Source: Pseudomonas antarctica (GTDB taxonomy: Bacteria > Pseudomonadota > Gammaproteobacteria > Pseudomonadales > Pseudomonadaceae). From it: DNA of 59,689 nucleotides. The DNA is taken from NCBI RefSeq assembly GCF_900624995.1, contig NZ_UYXQ01000026.1, positions 1-59,689 on the forward strand. The letters run 5' to 3'. A model generated the notes under the pieces. That model searched no databases and was not told where the DNA came from. It was given only the letters and a program-made list of their open reading frames with translations. Of the stretch, positions 28,862-38,978 are shown piece by piece; within the stretch, counting starts at the first letter, position 1, and each line of letters starts with the position of its first letter. The position numbers and the translations under genes are program-made.

Positions 28862-30427
28862 TTATTTGAGGCCTAAGCGTTTGGCCATACGGCCGAGGTT
28901 GGCGCGGTCCAGGCCGAGTTCGCGGGCGGCGCTGGCCCAGTTGTGTTGGTGGCGTTCCAGGCAGGCGCTGATGACTTGGCGCTGGTAGTGCTCGGTGGCC
29001 TGGCGCAGGTCGCCGGTGACGATGGGGGGCACGTCGGCCGGTGCTTCGATCACCGCCGGTGCGCTGACGTCAGGCAGGTCCAGGTCCAGGTCCAGGTCCA
29101 GGTCCTGGGCACTCAGGCTCAGTATCTTCGGACGTTCGCGACAGTTTCCCAGCGCTTTGAGTGCGCTGCGTCCGATCAAATGTTCCAGCTCGCGCACATT
29201 GCCCGGCCAGTTGTAGGCCAGCAGTGCCGCCTGAGCATCGCTGGTCAGGCGCAGGCTGCCTAAGCCCATGCGTGAACGGTTCTGCTCGAGGAAGAACCCC
29301 GCCAGCAACAGCACGTCGCGGCCGCGCTCACGCAGCGCCGGCACTTGCAGCGGGTACACGCTCAGGCGGTGGTAGAAGTCGGCACGGTAGCGGCCGTTGC
29401 GCACCTCTTCGGCGAGGTCGCGGTTGGTGGCGGCGATCAGGCGCACGTCCACTTGATGCTCCTTGTCCGAGCCCAGGCGCTGCAACTGGCCGCTTTGCAG
29501 CACGCGCAGCAGCTTGGCCTGCACCGTCAGTGACAACTCACCGACTTCATCCAGAAACAAGGTGCCGCCATTGGCCAGCTCGAACTTGCCACGGCGCTCG
29601 TTCAGTGCGCCGGTGAAGGCGCCGCGCACATGCCCGAACAGCTCGCTTTCCACCAAGGTTTCCGGGAGGGCGGCGCAATTGAGGCTGATCAAGGGTTTGT
29701 CTGCACGGGCCGATGCGGCGTGAATAGCCTGGGCCACCAACTCTTTGCCCACTCCGGTTTCGCCGGTGATCAGCACGGTCAGGTCACTGCCACCCACCAG
29801 TTGGATCTCTTCGACCAGGCGCTTGTGCGCCTTGCTCTGGCCGATCATTTCCTTGTGCTGCTGGCCGCTGGCCTGGCGGTAGATTTCGGCGCGCTGATGC
29901 TCATCTTCGGCGCGCAATGCCAAGCGTTCGATACGTTCGGCGACGTTGACCGTGGCTGCAGCCAGGCTGGCGAAGGCTTGCAGGGCGTCCAGTTCGACGC
30001 GCTCGAAGCGCTCTGTGTCCAGGGCGTCGAGGGTCAGCAGGCCCCACGGTTTATCGTCGATGAACAGCGGGCAGCCCATGCAGTCGTGCACTTCCAACTG
30101 CCCGTGCAGGCCATCGACCAAACCGTCGTAGGGGTCGGGCAGCTCGCTGTCGCTGTCAAAGCGGGTCGGGCCGGGGCTGCTCAACAACACGGCGAAACGC
30201 GGGTGTTCGCTGACTTTGAAACGCCGGCCGAGCGTATCCGGGCTCAAACCATCGACTGCCAAGGGCACCAGCCATTCAGCGTCCAGGCGCAATAAGGCGG
30301 CGGCGTCGCAGGGTAGCAAAGCGCGCATGGCTTGCAGCAGGCGCCGGTAGCGCTCGCCTTCGGGCAGCTCGCGGGACAGGTCGGCGACCAGAGGCAGCAA
30401 GGTGGTGAGCAGTGATTGTGCAGTCAT
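28862..30427 (-). CDS. norR: NO-responsive sigma-54 activator NorR/FhpR
   Basis: 521 residues. N-terminal GAF domain (about 1-175) holds the non-haem iron NO sensor; the AAA+ domain has GETGVGKE, GAFTGA and the GGTLFLDEVGEL segment; a Fis-type HTH ends in LGRMAKRLGLK. Between AAA+ and HTH is an unusual run of five Asp-Leu pairs (see repeat). In pseudomonads this regulator (FhpR) activates the divergent flavohaemoglobin gene. AAGGAG precedes the ATG, and a NorR-type box overlaps the start codon. Confidence 0.95.
   Translation of the reverse strand: MTAQSLLTTLLPLVADLSRELPEGERYRRLLQAMRALLPCDAAALLRLDAEWLVPLAVDGLSPDTLGRRFKVSEHPRFAVLLSSPGPTRFDSDSELPDPYDGLVDGLHGQLEVHDCMGCPLFIDDKPWGLLTLDALDTERFERVELDALQAFASLAAATVNVAERIERLALRAEDEHQRAEIYRQASGQQHKEMIGQSKAHKRLVEEIQLVGGSDLTVLITGETGVGKELVAQAIHAASARADKPLISLNCAALPETLVESELFGHVRGAFTGALNERRGKFELANGGTLFLDEVGELSLTVQAKLLRVLQSGQLQRLGSDKEHQVDVRLIAATNRDLAEEVRNGRYRADFYHRLSVYPLQVPALRERGRDVLLLAGFFLEQNRSRMGLGSLRLTSDAQAALLAYNWPGNVRELEHLIGRSALKALGNCRERPKILSLSAQDLDLDLDLDLPDVSAPAVIEAPADVPPIVTGDLRQATEHYQRQVISACLERHQHNWASAARELGLDRANLGRMAKRLGLK
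29075..29104 (-). repeat. hexanucleotide tandem repeat in norR/fhpR
   Basis: Five exact tandem copies of CAGGTC (GACCTG on the coding strand), read as (Asp-Leu)x5 in the linker between the AAA+ domain and the HTH. Units of six keep the frame, so slippage would change linker length without inactivation. Confidence 0.9.
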
Positions 30428-30478
30428 AATGACTCCTTGTAGTCCTTATGACTATAAGATGTAGGCAGTCATACTGAC
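30423..30478. promoter_or_regulatory. three NorR-type boxes between norR and hmp
   Basis: GTCATAATGAC (30423-30433), GTCCTTATGAC (30442-30452) and GTCATACTGAC (30468-30478) all fit GT-N7-AC with GTC/GAC ends. E. coli NorR also uses three such enhancer sites. The first overlaps the ATG of norR (30425-30427), so the protein may also repress itself. Confidence 0.75.
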
Positions 30479-30518
30479 TACATATAATTCAAGTCATTGA
30501 AATATAACGAATTATAAA

Positions 30519-30535
30519 TTGGCATGAATACTGAG
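30519..30535 (+). promoter_or_regulatory. candidate sigma-54 promoter of hmp
   Basis: TTGGCATGAATACTGAG resembles TTGGCACG-N4-TTGCW: the -24 part is good, but the -12 GC is GA. It lies about 40 bases downstream of the last NorR box and 40 bases before the hmp start, as expected for an enhancer-driven promoter. Confidence 0.5.
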
Positions 30536-30574
30536 TAGATAAGGGCAATCAGTAAAAAGACCCAGGAGTCTGCC

Positions 30575-31756
30575 ATGCTTAGTGCCCAAGACCGTGCCAT
30601 CGTCAAATCCACTGTGCCCCTGCTGGAAAGCGGCGGCGAAGCGCTGATCACGCATTTCTACCGCATGATGCTTAGCGAGTACCCAGATGTTCGCCCGCTG
30701 TTCAACCAAGCCAATCAGGCCAACGGCGACCAACCCCGCGCCCTGGCCAATGGCGTGCTGATGTATGCGCGGCATATCGACCAATTGGACTTGTTGGGCG
30801 ATCTGGTTGCCAAAATCATCAACAAGCACGTGGCTTTGCAGATCCTCCCGGAACACTATCCGATCGTGGGCACCTGCTTGCTGCGGGCCATTTGCGAAGT
30901 ACTCGGCAGCGAGATTGCCACGCCTGAGGTGCTGAGTGCCTGGGGCGCCGCCTATGGCCAACTGGCCGATATCCTGATCGGCGCCGAAGCCGCCATCTAT
31001 GACGAAAAAGCCCAGGCCCCAGGCGGCTGGCGCGGTGCGCGGCCGTTCCTGTTGGTCAAACGCGTGGAGGAGAGCGATGAAATCATCTCGTTCTATTTTG
31101 CCCCGGTGGACAACGGCCCGATCCTGGCGGCCGCGCCGGGCCAATACATCGGCATGAAGCTGATGCTGGAGGGCGAGGAAGTGCGCCGCAACTATTCGTT
31201 GTCCGCCTTGAGTGACTCGGGCGTGTACCGCATCAGCGTCAAGCGCGAGGCCGGTGGGCGGGTGTCCAACTACCTGCATGACCAGATGCACGTCGGCGCG
31301 ACCCTCGACCTGTTCCCGCCATCGGGCGAGTTCATCCTGGCGGCCAGCGACAAACCGCTGGTGCTGATCAGCGGCGGGGTGGGCATCACGCCAACCCTGC
31401 CGATGCTCGAAGCGGCCCTGGCCACCGAGCGCCCGGTGCACTTTATCCATTGCGCGCGTAATGGCGGTGTGCACGCGTTCCGCGATTGGGTGGACGCCCT
31501 GGCCGCCAAGCATCCGCAACTCAAGCGTTTCTACTGCTACGCCGAAGACGACGGCGTGAGCCCGGCGGCGGACAAGGTCGGGATGCTGAGCCAGGAGCAA
31601 CTGGCGGCCTGGTTGCCTGAGCAGCGCGACGTGGATGCCTACTTCCTCGGCCCTAAAGGCTTCATGGCGGCGGTCAAACGCCACCTCAAAGCCCTGGGCG
31701 TGCCCGATAACCAAGCCCGCTACGAATTCTTCGGCCCGGCTGCCGCTCTGGAGTAA
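30575..31756 (+). CDS. hmp: flavohaemoglobin, nitric oxide dioxygenase
   Basis: 393 residues. Globin domain (1-140) with distal Tyr29 and Gln53 and proximal His85 (KHVAL); FAD domain with RNYSLS; NAD domain with GGVGITP. Converts NO and O2 to nitrate with NAD(P)H in the cytosol. AGGAG before ATG. Divergent from norR/fhpR and presumably strictly dependent on it and on sigma-54. Confidence 0.96.
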   Translation: MLSAQDRAIVKSTVPLLESGGEALITHFYRMMLSEYPDVRPLFNQANQANGDQPRALANGVLMYARHIDQLDLLGDLVAKIINKHVALQILPEHYPIVGTCLLRAICEVLGSEIATPEVLSAWGAAYGQLADILIGAEAAIYDEKAQAPGGWRGARPFLLVKRVEESDEIISFYFAPVDNGPILAAAPGQYIGMKLMLEGEEVRRNYSLSALSDSGVYRISVKREAGGRVSNYLHDQMHVGATLDLFPPSGEFILAASDKPLVLISGGVGITPTLPMLEAALATERPVHFIHCARNGGVHAFRDWVDALAAKHPQLKRFYCYAEDDGVSPAADKVGMLSQEQLAAWLPEQRDVDAYFLGPKGFMAAVKRHLKALGVPDNQARYEFFGPAAALE

Positions 31757-31764
31757 CGCGGTTA

Positions 31765-31860
31765 AAAATGTGCGAGCGGGCTTACTCGCGAAGGCGGTGG
31801 ATCAGTCACTTAACAAATCGACTGACTGCGCCTTCGCGAGCAAGCCCGCTCCCACATTTA
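31765..31860. repeat. REP palindrome pair
   Basis: Slightly degenerate left arm (AATGTGCGAGCGGGCTTACT) and canonical right arm GCGAGCAAGCCCGCTCCCAC between hmp and dsbB. Confidence 0.88.
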
Positions 31861-31972
31861 GTTTTGCATTCCTCCCGATTAATCCGCCGTTAACCTCTCT
31901 CTGTTTTAACCATCCCTGTGTGTAAACTTGCGGCCATCAGGCACAACCATAATCAGGCAAAGGGAAACGGGG

Positions 31973-32479
31973 ATGAGTGACGAATTGCGGTTAGGCAGGG
32001 AGCGGCGCTTTCTGGTGTTGCTGGGTATCATCTGTCTGGCGCTGATTGGCGGCGCACTGTACATGCAAGTGGTGTTGGGCGAGGCGCCGTGCCCGCTGTG
32101 CATCCTTCAGCGTTATGCCTTGCTGTTGATCGCAGTGTTCGCGTTCATCGGCGCCGCCATGCGTACCAGAGGTGCCGTCACTGTGTTTGAAGGGCTGGTA
32201 GTACTCAGCGCCCTGGGCGGCGTGGCTGCGGCCGGCCATCACGTGTACACCCAGTTCTTTCCCGAAGTCAGCTGCGGCGTCGATGTTCTGCAGCCGATCG
32301 TCGATGAGCTGCCGCTGGCCAAGGTATTCCCGCTGGGCTTCCAGGTCGACGGCTTCTGCAGCACCCCTTACCCGCCGGTCCTAGGCCTGTCCCTGGCGCA
32401 ATGGGCGCTGGTGGCGTTCGTGCTGACCGTGATCCTGGTGCCATTGGGTATTTACCGCAATCGCCAGCGCAAGGCCTGA
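31973..32479 (+). CDS. dsbB: disulfide bond formation protein DsbB
   Basis: 168 residues, four membrane helices. First periplasmic loop carries CPLC at 40-43; the second loop has the other Cys pair (VSCGVD and FCSTP). Reoxidises DsbA and passes electrons to ubiquinone. The CyoA quinol oxidase encoded next is a possible terminal acceptor. Start MSDELRL follows AAGGGAAACGGGG. A terminator follows. Confidence 0.93.
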   Translation: MSDELRLGRERRFLVLLGIICLALIGGALYMQVVLGEAPCPLCILQRYALLLIAVFAFIGAAMRTRGAVTVFEGLVVLSALGGVAAAGHHVYTQFFPEVSCGVDVLQPIVDELPLAKVFPLGFQVDGFCSTPYPPVLGLSLAQWALVAFVLTVILVPLGIYRNRQRKA

Positions 32480-32491
32480 ACGGGCTCGCTG

Positions 32492-32532
32492 AAACGCCTC
32501 GTTCTTCATTCGGTGAAGGACGGGGCGTTTTT
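32492..32532 (+). terminator. intrinsic terminator after dsbB
   Basis: AAACGCC(TCG)TTC..TTC pairs with GAA..GGACGGGGCGTTT, then a T5 run, 12 bases past the dsbB stop. Confidence 0.85.
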
Positions 32533-33271
32533 GTATGTAGGGATTTGCGATAGGGGTGTGACGAAGGACAACTTCAGGTGCGCGCAGCGTGCGACATGTT
32601 GTCACACAGACGTTGTCGCAGGACGTTTCTGACGCACCAAGCCACCCCTTAAATTTGCATAAAACGGCGAAGATGTGCTGTCAGTTCATCGTTTGAGCGA
32701 TGCTGCGAACGTCGTGTCGTCTGAGCCAATCGGTGATGTCCGAATGCCTTGTTTTATGGGGACTTGCATCCGTTTTGCATGCCCTTACAAGGTGTAAGGG
32801 ATGGAAGGCTTTACGCAATAACACGGCAATTTTTGTGGTTTTTGTTGAGAATCGAACACGATAAGATCCCGAACCTTTGCAAGATTGGTGAAGGATTGTT
32901 GCTGGAATCGATAAAAATTATTTCTTTATAAGACATGGTTTATACATCGCTAGCTAACTACAATCGCCCGCACTGAATGTCCGGTGCTGTTCAATCTTTG
33001 AGCATTGGAGCGGTCGAGGGGCAGATGGATGGCTCTGTGCGACCCCAGGTTCCGGCAGCCTTTCAACTATCCGCACCAAATGGAATTGGTCTGTAACAAG
33101 GCCTTTAACCACGAAATCGAATAAGAACTCACCGCAGGTCCGTGAAACGTCCATTGATGGCGTGCCGGGCAGGCTCTTATTCAATCGAAGAGAAATGCCA
33201 ACCCTTGGCAGGGTGAAGTGTTGGCGATCAAAACCCAACTGCATTGCGCAAGCTGCTTTAGAGGTCGTGAG
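32533..33271 (+). promoter_or_regulatory. long leader and promoter region of the cyo operon
   Basis: About 740 bases without a supported gene. A hairpin CCCTTAC/GTAAGGG lies near 32779-32797, and an AT-rich block at 32870-32955 is the likeliest promoter area. Cyo operons of pseudomonads respond to oxygen (Anr), RoxSR and Crc, but I find no convincing TTGAT-N4-ATCAA box. A 60-codon frame at 32749-32931 has no support. Confidence 0.4.
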
Positions 33272-34213
33272 ATGAGTAAAAACAGGTACCCCCGATTACT
33301 AGGCTTTTTGCCGCTGCTCGGCATGCTGTTAATGCTGGGAGGCTGCAAGTGGACCTTGATGGACCCAAAAGGACAGATCGGTCTGGATCAACGCAACCTG
33401 ATCATCACTGCCACTCTGCTGATGTTGTTGGTCGTGGTGCCCGTGATCATCATGACGTTCGCCTTCGCCTGGAAATACCGCGCGTCGAACACCAGCGCCA
33501 CCTACGCGCCGAAGTGGTCGCACTCCACCAAGATCGAAATCGCCGTGTGGCTGGTGCCGATCCTCATCATCATCGCCCTGGGTTACATCACCTATAAGTC
33601 GACCCACGAGCTGGACCCTTACCGTCCGCTGGAATCCGACGTCAAGCCGATCAACATCGAAGTGGTCGCGCTGGACTGGAAGTGGCTGTTCATCTACCCG
33701 GACCTGGGTATCGCCACCGTTAACGAAATCCAGTTCCCTGAGAACACTCCGCTTAACTTCCGGATCACCTCCGACGCCGTGATGAACTCGTTCTTCATCC
33801 CTGCACTGGGCGGCCAGATCTACGCGATGGCAGGCATGCAGACCCGCCTGCACCTGATCGCGAACGAGAAAGCTGAAATGGAAGGCATCTCCGCTAACTA
33901 CAGCGGTGCTGGCTTCACCGGCATGAAATTCAAAGCGATCTCGACGAGCCAGGAAGATTTCAACGCCTGGGTAGCCGCAGTCAAGGCCGCACCTAAACAG
34001 CTTGATCAAGCTGAATACGACGCCCTGACCAAACCAAGCCAGAACAACCCTGTCGCTCTGTACTCCACGTACGAGCCGGACCTGTTTCAGAAAATCGTCG
34101 ACAAGTACGAAGGTATGAAGCCAGGCAAGCCGGTCAAGCACGAGAAGAAAGAAGTGGCCGTGGTTGACGGTTCTGACACGGGCTCGCATTCAACTGCTGG
34201 GGCAGAGGAGTAA
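33272..34213 (+). CDS. cyoA: cytochrome bo3 ubiquinol oxidase subunit II
   Basis: 313 residues. Lipoprotein signal peptide with lipobox LGGC, two membrane helices (ITATLLMLLVVVPVIIMTFAF and the IAVWLVPILIIIALGY one, in part), then a periplasmic cupredoxin domain lacking the CuA ligands, as in quinol oxidases. GAGG before ATG. First gene of cyoABCDE; 3 bases before cyoB. Confidence 0.96.
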   Translation: MSKNRYPRLLGFLPLLGMLLMLGGCKWTLMDPKGQIGLDQRNLIITATLLMLLVVVPVIIMTFAFAWKYRASNTSATYAPKWSHSTKIEIAVWLVPILIIIALGYITYKSTHELDPYRPLESDVKPINIEVVALDWKWLFIYPDLGIATVNEIQFPENTPLNFRITSDAVMNSFFIPALGGQIYAMAGMQTRLHLIANEKAEMEGISANYSGAGFTGMKFKAISTSQEDFNAWVAAVKAAPKQLDQAEYDALTKPSQNNPVALYSTYEPDLFQKIVDKYEGMKPGKPVKHEKKEVAVVDGSDTGSHSTAGAEE

Positions 34214-34216
34214 ACG

Positions 34217-36235
34217 ATGTTTGGTAAATTAAGTTGGGATGCGGTCCCGTTCCACGAGCCGATCGTGATGGTGACCATCGCCATGATCGCGCTGGGTGGT
34301 CTGGCACTGTTTGCGGCAATTACGTACTACAAGAAGTGGACCTACCTGTGGACCGAGTGGTTGACGTCTGTCGACCATAAGAAAATCGGTGTCATGTACG
34401 TCATCGTTGCCATGGTCATGCTGCTGCGTGGCTTTGCCGACGCCATCATGATGCGTACCCAGTTGGCCATGGCCACCGAGGGTTCGCCTGGCTACCTGCC
34501 GCCTGAACACTATGACCAGATCTTCACCGCTCACGGTGTGATCATGATCATCTTCATGGCGATGCCATTCTTCACCGGCTTGATGAACCTTGCCTTGCCG
34601 CTGCAGATCGGTGCGCGTGACGTTGCCTACCCGTTCCTGAACTCCCTGAGCTTCTGGCTGCTGGTTTCTGGCGTGGTGCTGATCAACCTGTCCCTGGGCG
34701 TCGGCGAATTCGCCAAGACCGGTTGGGTTGCTTATCCGCCGCTGTCGGGCATTCAGTACAGTCCGGGCGTGGGTGTGGACTACTACATCTGGGCGCTACA
34801 GTTATCAGGACTCGGGACGACACTGACGGGGGTCAACTTCCTGGCCACCGTCCTGAAAATGCGCGCCCCTGGCATGAAACTGATGGACATGCCGATCTTC
34901 ACCTGGACCTGCACCTGGGCCAACGTCCTGATCGTGGCTTCGTTCCCGATCCTGGCCGCTACCATGGCGCTGCTGTCGCTTGACCGTTACCTGGATTTCC
35001 ACATTTTCACCAATGAACTTGGTGGCAATCCAATGATGTACGTGAACCTGTTCTGGGCATGGGGGCACCCTGAGGTGTACATCCTCATCCTGCCAGCGTT
35101 CGGTATCTTCTCTGAAGTGATCTCCACCTTTACCGGCAAGCGCCTGTTCGGTCACCACTCGATGGTTTACGCATCGGGGGCGATCTCGGTACTGGGCTTC
35201 ATGGTGTGGCTGCACCACTTCTTCACCATGGGCTCGGGGGCCAGCGTCAACGCCTTCTTCGGCCTGGCGACGATGCTGATTTCCATCCCGACGGGGGTGA
35301 AGCTATTCAACTGGCTATTCACCATCTACCACGGCCGTCTGCGTATCACCAGCCAGGTTCTGTGGACCCTGGGCTTCATGGTGACCTTCGCCATCGGCGG
35401 CATGACCGGCGTACTGCTGGCCATCCCGGGTGCTGACTTCGTACTGCACAACAGCCTGTTCGTGATCGCTCACTTCCACAACGTGATCATCGGTGGTGCT
35501 GTATTTGGTTACATCGCTGGTTTCAGCTTCTACTTCCCGAAAGCGTTCGGCTTCAAGCTGCACGAAGGCTGGGGCAAGGCTGCATTCTGGTTCTGGATCT
35601 CGGGCTTCTTCGTCGCGTTCATGCCGCTCTATGCACTGGGCTTCATGGGCATGACCCGTCGTCTGAACGCCACTACCAACCCTGAGTGGGTACCGTACCT
35701 GTACGTTGCCATGTTCGGTGCGGTAATGATCGCTGTGGGCATCGCCTGCCAGCTGATCCAGCTGTACGTGAGCATCCGTGATCGCAAGCAGAACGCCTGC
35801 GACTCTGGCGATCCATGGAATGGCCACACCCTGGAATGGTCGACTTCGTCGCCACCGCCGTTCTACAACTTCGCTGTGATCCCTACTGCGAACACGATCG
35901 ATGCGTTCACCGAAGCGAAGGAAGACGGTACTGCGTACCAGCAACCTAAGCATTACGAGCCGATCCACATGCCAAACAACACCGCCACTGGCGTGGTGAT
36001 GGGCGCGCTGTTGACCGTATTCGGTTTCGCGATGATCTGGCACATCTGGTGGCTGGCAATCGTGGGCCTGGTAGGCACTATCGGTTACTTCATCATTCAC
36101 GCTGCCCGTGATGATCAAGGCTACATGGTGCCGGTCGAGACGATCGAGCGCATCGAAGCCGAGCAACACGCTCGCCTGGTAGCCGAGAAGAAAATCCCGG
36201 CCAACCGTGTAGAAACCTCGTTGGAACAGGCTTAA
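34217..36235 (+). CDS. cyoB: cytochrome bo3 ubiquinol oxidase subunit I
   Basis: 672 residues, about 15 helices. Haem b, haem o3 and CuB ligands in the usual places: [28 protein letters not shown] (His-Tyr crosslink), LHHFFTMG and [17 protein letters not shown]. Reduces O2 to water and pumps protons. GAGG lies upstream; stop 3 bases before cyoC. Confidence 0.98.
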   Translation: MFGKLSWDAVPFHEPIVMVTIAMIALGGLALFAAITYYKKWTYLWTEWLTSVDHKKIGVMYVIVAMVMLLRGFADAIMMRTQLAMATEGSPGYLPPEHYDQIFTAHGVIMIIFMAMPFFTGLMNLALPLQIGARDVAYPFLNSLSFWLLVSGVVLINLSLGVGEFAKTGWVAYPPLSGIQYSPGVGVDYYIWALQLSGLGTTLTGVNFLATVLKMRAPGMKLMDMPIFTWTCTWANVLIVASFPILAATMALLSLDRYLDFHIFTNELGGNPMMYVNLFWAWGHPEVYILILPAFGIFSEVISTFTGKRLFGHHSMVYASGAISVLGFMVWLHHFFTMGSGASVNAFFGLATMLISIPTGVKLFNWLFTIYHGRLRITSQVLWTLGFMVTFAIGGMTGVLLAIPGADFVLHNSLFVIAHFHNVIIGGAVFGYIAGFSFYFPKAFGFKLHEGWGKAAFWFWISGFFVAFMPLYALGFMGMTRRLNATTNPEWVPYLYVAMFGAVMIAVGIACQLIQLYVSIRDRKQNACDSGDPWNGHTLEWSTSSPPPFYNFAVIPTANTIDAFTEAKEDGTAYQQPKHYEPIHMPNNTATGVVMGALLTVFGFAMIWHIWWLAIVGLVGTIGYFIIHAARDDQGYMVPVETIERIEAEQHARLVAEKKIPANRVETSLEQA

Positions 36236-36238
36236 ACC

Positions 36239-36865
36239 ATGTCGAACTTAGTGACCAATGCTGGACACGCCCATGTCGATGACCATGGGCACGATGACCA
36301 TCACCACGACTCGGGGCCAATGACCGTATTCGGTTTCTGGCTCTACCTGATGACCGACTGCATCTTGTTTGCGTCGATCTTCGCGGTGTACGCGGTACTG
36401 GTAAACAACGTAGCGGGTGGCCCGTCGGGCCACGACATCTTCGAACTGCCTTACGTGCTCGGCGAAACCGCCTTGCTGTTGTTCAGCTCGATCACCTACG
36501 GCTTCGCCATGTTGGCCTTCTACAAGGGCAACAAGAAAGGCGTACTGAGCTGGTTGGCACTGACCTTCCTGTTCGGCCTGGGCTTCATCGGCATGGAGAT
36601 CAACGAGTTCCACCTGCTGATCTCCGAAGGCTACGGCCCGCACCGTTCCGGCTTCCTGTCCGCGTTCTTCACGCTGGTAGGCACCCACGGTCTGCACGTA
36701 ACTGCCGGCCTGCTGTGGATGGCGGTGATGATGTATCAGGTCAATAAGCACGGCCTGACCAACACCAACAAGACTCGCCTGAGCTGCCTGAGCCTGTTCT
36801 GGCACTTCCTGGACGTGGTCTGGATCTGCGTCTTCACCGTTGTTTACCTGATGGGGACTCTGTAA
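36239..36865 (+). CDS. cyoC: cytochrome bo3 ubiquinol oxidase subunit III
   Basis: 208 residues with five helices. Histidine-rich N-terminus ([15 protein letters not shown]), then [19 protein letters not shown]. Its stop overlaps the cyoD start by one base (TAATG). Confidence 0.96.
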   Translation: MSNLVTNAGHAHVDDHGHDDHHHDSGPMTVFGFWLYLMTDCILFASIFAVYAVLVNNVAGGPSGHDIFELPYVLGETALLLFSSITYGFAMLAFYKGNKKGVLSWLALTFLFGLGFIGMEINEFHLLISEGYGPHRSGFLSAFFTLVGTHGLHVTAGLLWMAVMMYQVNKHGLTNTNKTRLSCLSLFWHFLDVVWICVFTVVYLMGTL

Positions 36866-37206
36866 TGGCTAATGCACACTCCCATGACCATGACAGCCAT
36901 GATTCGAGCCACGGCAGCGTTAAGTCGTACGCCATCGGCTTCATCCTGTCGGTAATCCTGACGCTCATCCCGTTTGGTCTGGTGATGTACCCGACCCTGC
37001 CGAAATCGATCACCTTGATGATCGTTCTGGCATTCGCGGTGATTCAGGTGCTGGTTCACCTGGTGTACTTCCTGCACTTGGATCGTTCCAAAGAGCAGCG
37101 CGATAACGTGATTGCGTTCGTGTTCGCAGGCCTTGTGATCCTGCTGCTGGTTGGCCTGTCGATATGGATCATGTTCAGCATCCATACGTTCATGATGGCG
37201 AAGTGA
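36865..37206 (+). CDS. cyoD: cytochrome bo3 ubiquinol oxidase subunit IV
   Basis: 113 residues with three helices after a His/Asp/Ser-rich start (HSHDHDSHDSSHGS) and the SYAIGFILSVILTLIPF family motif. Needed for assembly of the CuB site. Confidence 0.95.
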   Translation: MANAHSHDHDSHDSSHGSVKSYAIGFILSVILTLIPFGLVMYPTLPKSITLMIVLAFAVIQVLVHLVYFLHLDRSKEQRDNVIAFVFAGLVILLLVGLSIWIMFSIHTFMMAK

Positions 37207-37217
37207 GGTAAGACCCG

Positions 37218-38105
37218 ATGTCGCTTAAGCACTTTATCCAAATCACCAAACCGGGGATCATTTTCGGTAACGTGCTTTCTGTGGCAGGCGGTTTCTTCCT
37301 GGCCTCCAAGGGACATGTCGATCTGGCCATATTCCTGGCTGCAATGATCGGCACCTCCCTGGTGGTCGCTTCCGGTTGTGTGTTCAACAACTGCATCGAC
37401 CGTGACATTGATATCAAGATGGAGCGCACCAAGAATCGCGTGCTGGTCCAGGGCCTGATCTCCCTGAAGCTGGCACTGCTGTTCGCGACCGTCCTGGGTA
37501 TCGCCGGTGTGGTGTTGTTGTACAAGGTGGCCAACCCGCTGGCGGCGCTGTTTGCCGTGATCGGTTTTGTCATCTACGTCGGGCTCTACAGCCTGTACCT
37601 CAAGCGCAAGTCGGTTCACGGCACGCTGGTGGGCAGTCTGTCGGGGGCGATGCCGCCGGTGATTGGTTATGTGGCGGTGACCAATAGCTTCGACATGGCC
37701 GCGCTGGTGCTGCTGGTGATGTTCAGCCTGTGGCAGATGCCGCACTCTTATGCCATCGCGATCTTCCGCTTCAATGACTACCTGGCGGCGTCGATTCCGG
37801 TTCTGCCGGTCAAGCGTGGCATCCAGGTGGCCAAGAAACACATCCTGCTCTACATCCTGGCCTTCCTCGTGGCGACCTTGATGTTGACCTTCAGTGGCTA
37901 CGCCGGCATGAGCTACCTCGCCGTCGCCGCGGCCATGGGCATGTACTGGTTGTACATGGCCTGGACCGGCTACAAGGCGGTGGATGACACCGTCTGGGCG
38001 CGCAAGCTGTTCGTGTTCTCGATCTTCACCATCACCGCGCTCAGCGTGATGATGTCCCTGGATTTCCAAGTGCCGAAAGAGCTGTTGCTGACCTACGCTC
38101 ACTGA
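37218..38105 (+). CDS. cyoE: protohaem IX farnesyltransferase (haem O synthase)
   Basis: 295 residues, UbiA superfamily. Asp-rich motif [18 protein letters not shown] carries the prenyl-diphosphate Mg site. It makes the haem O used by CyoB. AGGT before ATG, 11 bases after cyoD. An intrinsic terminator closes the operon. Confidence 0.96.
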   Translation: MSLKHFIQITKPGIIFGNVLSVAGGFFLASKGHVDLAIFLAAMIGTSLVVASGCVFNNCIDRDIDIKMERTKNRVLVQGLISLKLALLFATVLGIAGVVLLYKVANPLAALFAVIGFVIYVGLYSLYLKRKSVHGTLVGSLSGAMPPVIGYVAVTNSFDMAALVLLVMFSLWQMPHSYAIAIFRFNDYLAASIPVLPVKRGIQVAKKHILLYILAFLVATLMLTFSGYAGMSYLAVAAAMGMYWLYMAWTGYKAVDDTVWARKLFVFSIFTITALSVMMSLDFQVPKELLLTYAH

Positions 38106-38118
38106 TCGTTCAAGCATT

Positions 38119-38155
38119 AAAAAACCCCGCCTTTGCAAGAAGCGCGGGGTTTTTT
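38119..38155 (+). terminator. intrinsic terminator after cyoE
   Basis: AAAAAACCCCGC / GCGGGGTTTTTT around CTTTGCAAGAAGC; symmetrical A and T tracts make it bidirectional. Confidence 0.93.
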
Positions 38156-38208
38156 ATGGCATGCCCTTTAAACTATTCCCACCTTCTACACATGCAGGAA
38201 GCAACGTA

Positions 38209-38907
38209 ATGAGTAAAAAAGCCGTGATGGTGTTCAGTGGCGGGCAGGATTCGACGACCTGTCTGATCCAGGCACTGCCGTTGTATGACGAAGTGCACTG
38301 CATCACCTTCGACTATGGCCAGCGCCATGTGGCGGAAATTGAAGTCGCGCAGAAGCTCGCCAAGCAGCTGGGCGCCACCGTTCACAAAGTCATGGATGTG
38401 TCCTTGCTCAACGAGCTGGCCATCAGCAGCCTGACCCGTGACAACATTCCCGTACCGACCGTGGACAGTTCTGGCGGTAGCCTGCCAAGCACGTTTGTGC
38501 CGGGCCGCAATATCCTGTTCCTGACATTGGCGTCGATCTACGCCTACCAGGTTAAAGCTGAAAGCGTGATTACCGGCGTGTGCGAAACCGACTTCTCGGG
38601 TTATCCCGATTGCCGCGATGAGTTCGTCAAAGCCCTGAACAAGGCACTCGAGCTGGGCATGGAATACAGATTGCGCCTGGAAACCCCCTTGATGTGGCTG
38701 AACAAGGCCCAAACCTGGGCGCTGGCCGACTACCACAACCAGCTGGAACTGGTCCGCCACCAGACCCTGACCTGTTACAACGGCATCATCGGCAGTGGCT
38801 GCGGTAACTGCGACGCGTGCAACTTGCGTGCACGCGGTTTGAATGAGTATCTGCAGAACAAGGCGGATGTGATGCAGAGCCTGAAGGGTAAGTTGCAGCT
38901 GAGCTAA
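38209..38907 (+). CDS. queC: 7-cyano-7-deazaguanine synthase, enterobacterial-type QueC
   Basis: 232 residues. PP-loop SGGQDS (10-15), [31 protein letters not shown], and four zinc cysteines at the end (CYNG...GCGNCDAC). Converts 7-carboxy-7-deazaguanine to preQ0 in queuosine synthesis. The sequence follows E. coli QueC nearly motif for motif and differs from the SGGLDS-type QueC I remember from the usual Pseudomonas queE-queC locus, so this may be a second, transferred copy. Start MSKKAVMVF after AGGA. No preQ1 riboswitch is seen. Confidence 0.93.
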   Translation: MSKKAVMVFSGGQDSTTCLIQALPLYDEVHCITFDYGQRHVAEIEVAQKLAKQLGATVHKVMDVSLLNELAISSLTRDNIPVPTVDSSGGSLPSTFVPGRNILFLTLASIYAYQVKAESVITGVCETDFSGYPDCRDEFVKALNKALELGMEYRLRLETPLMWLNKAQTWALADYHNQLELVRHQTLTCYNGIIGSGCGNCDACNLRARGLNEYLQNKADVMQSLKGKLQLS

Positions 38908-38978
38908 ACCGCGCACTTTGTGGCGAGAGAGCGTGCTCCCTCGCCACAGGTACGGTGTTCCTCCTTAACTGATTTGCA

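Noticed and set aside
32749..32931. 60-codon frame in the cyo leader
   Set aside because: No SD, no recognisable family, atypical composition; treated as leader DNA.
38156..38208. preQ1 riboswitch before queC
   Set aside because: Only about 50 bases separate the cyoE terminator from the start and no aptamer-like pseudoknot is visible.
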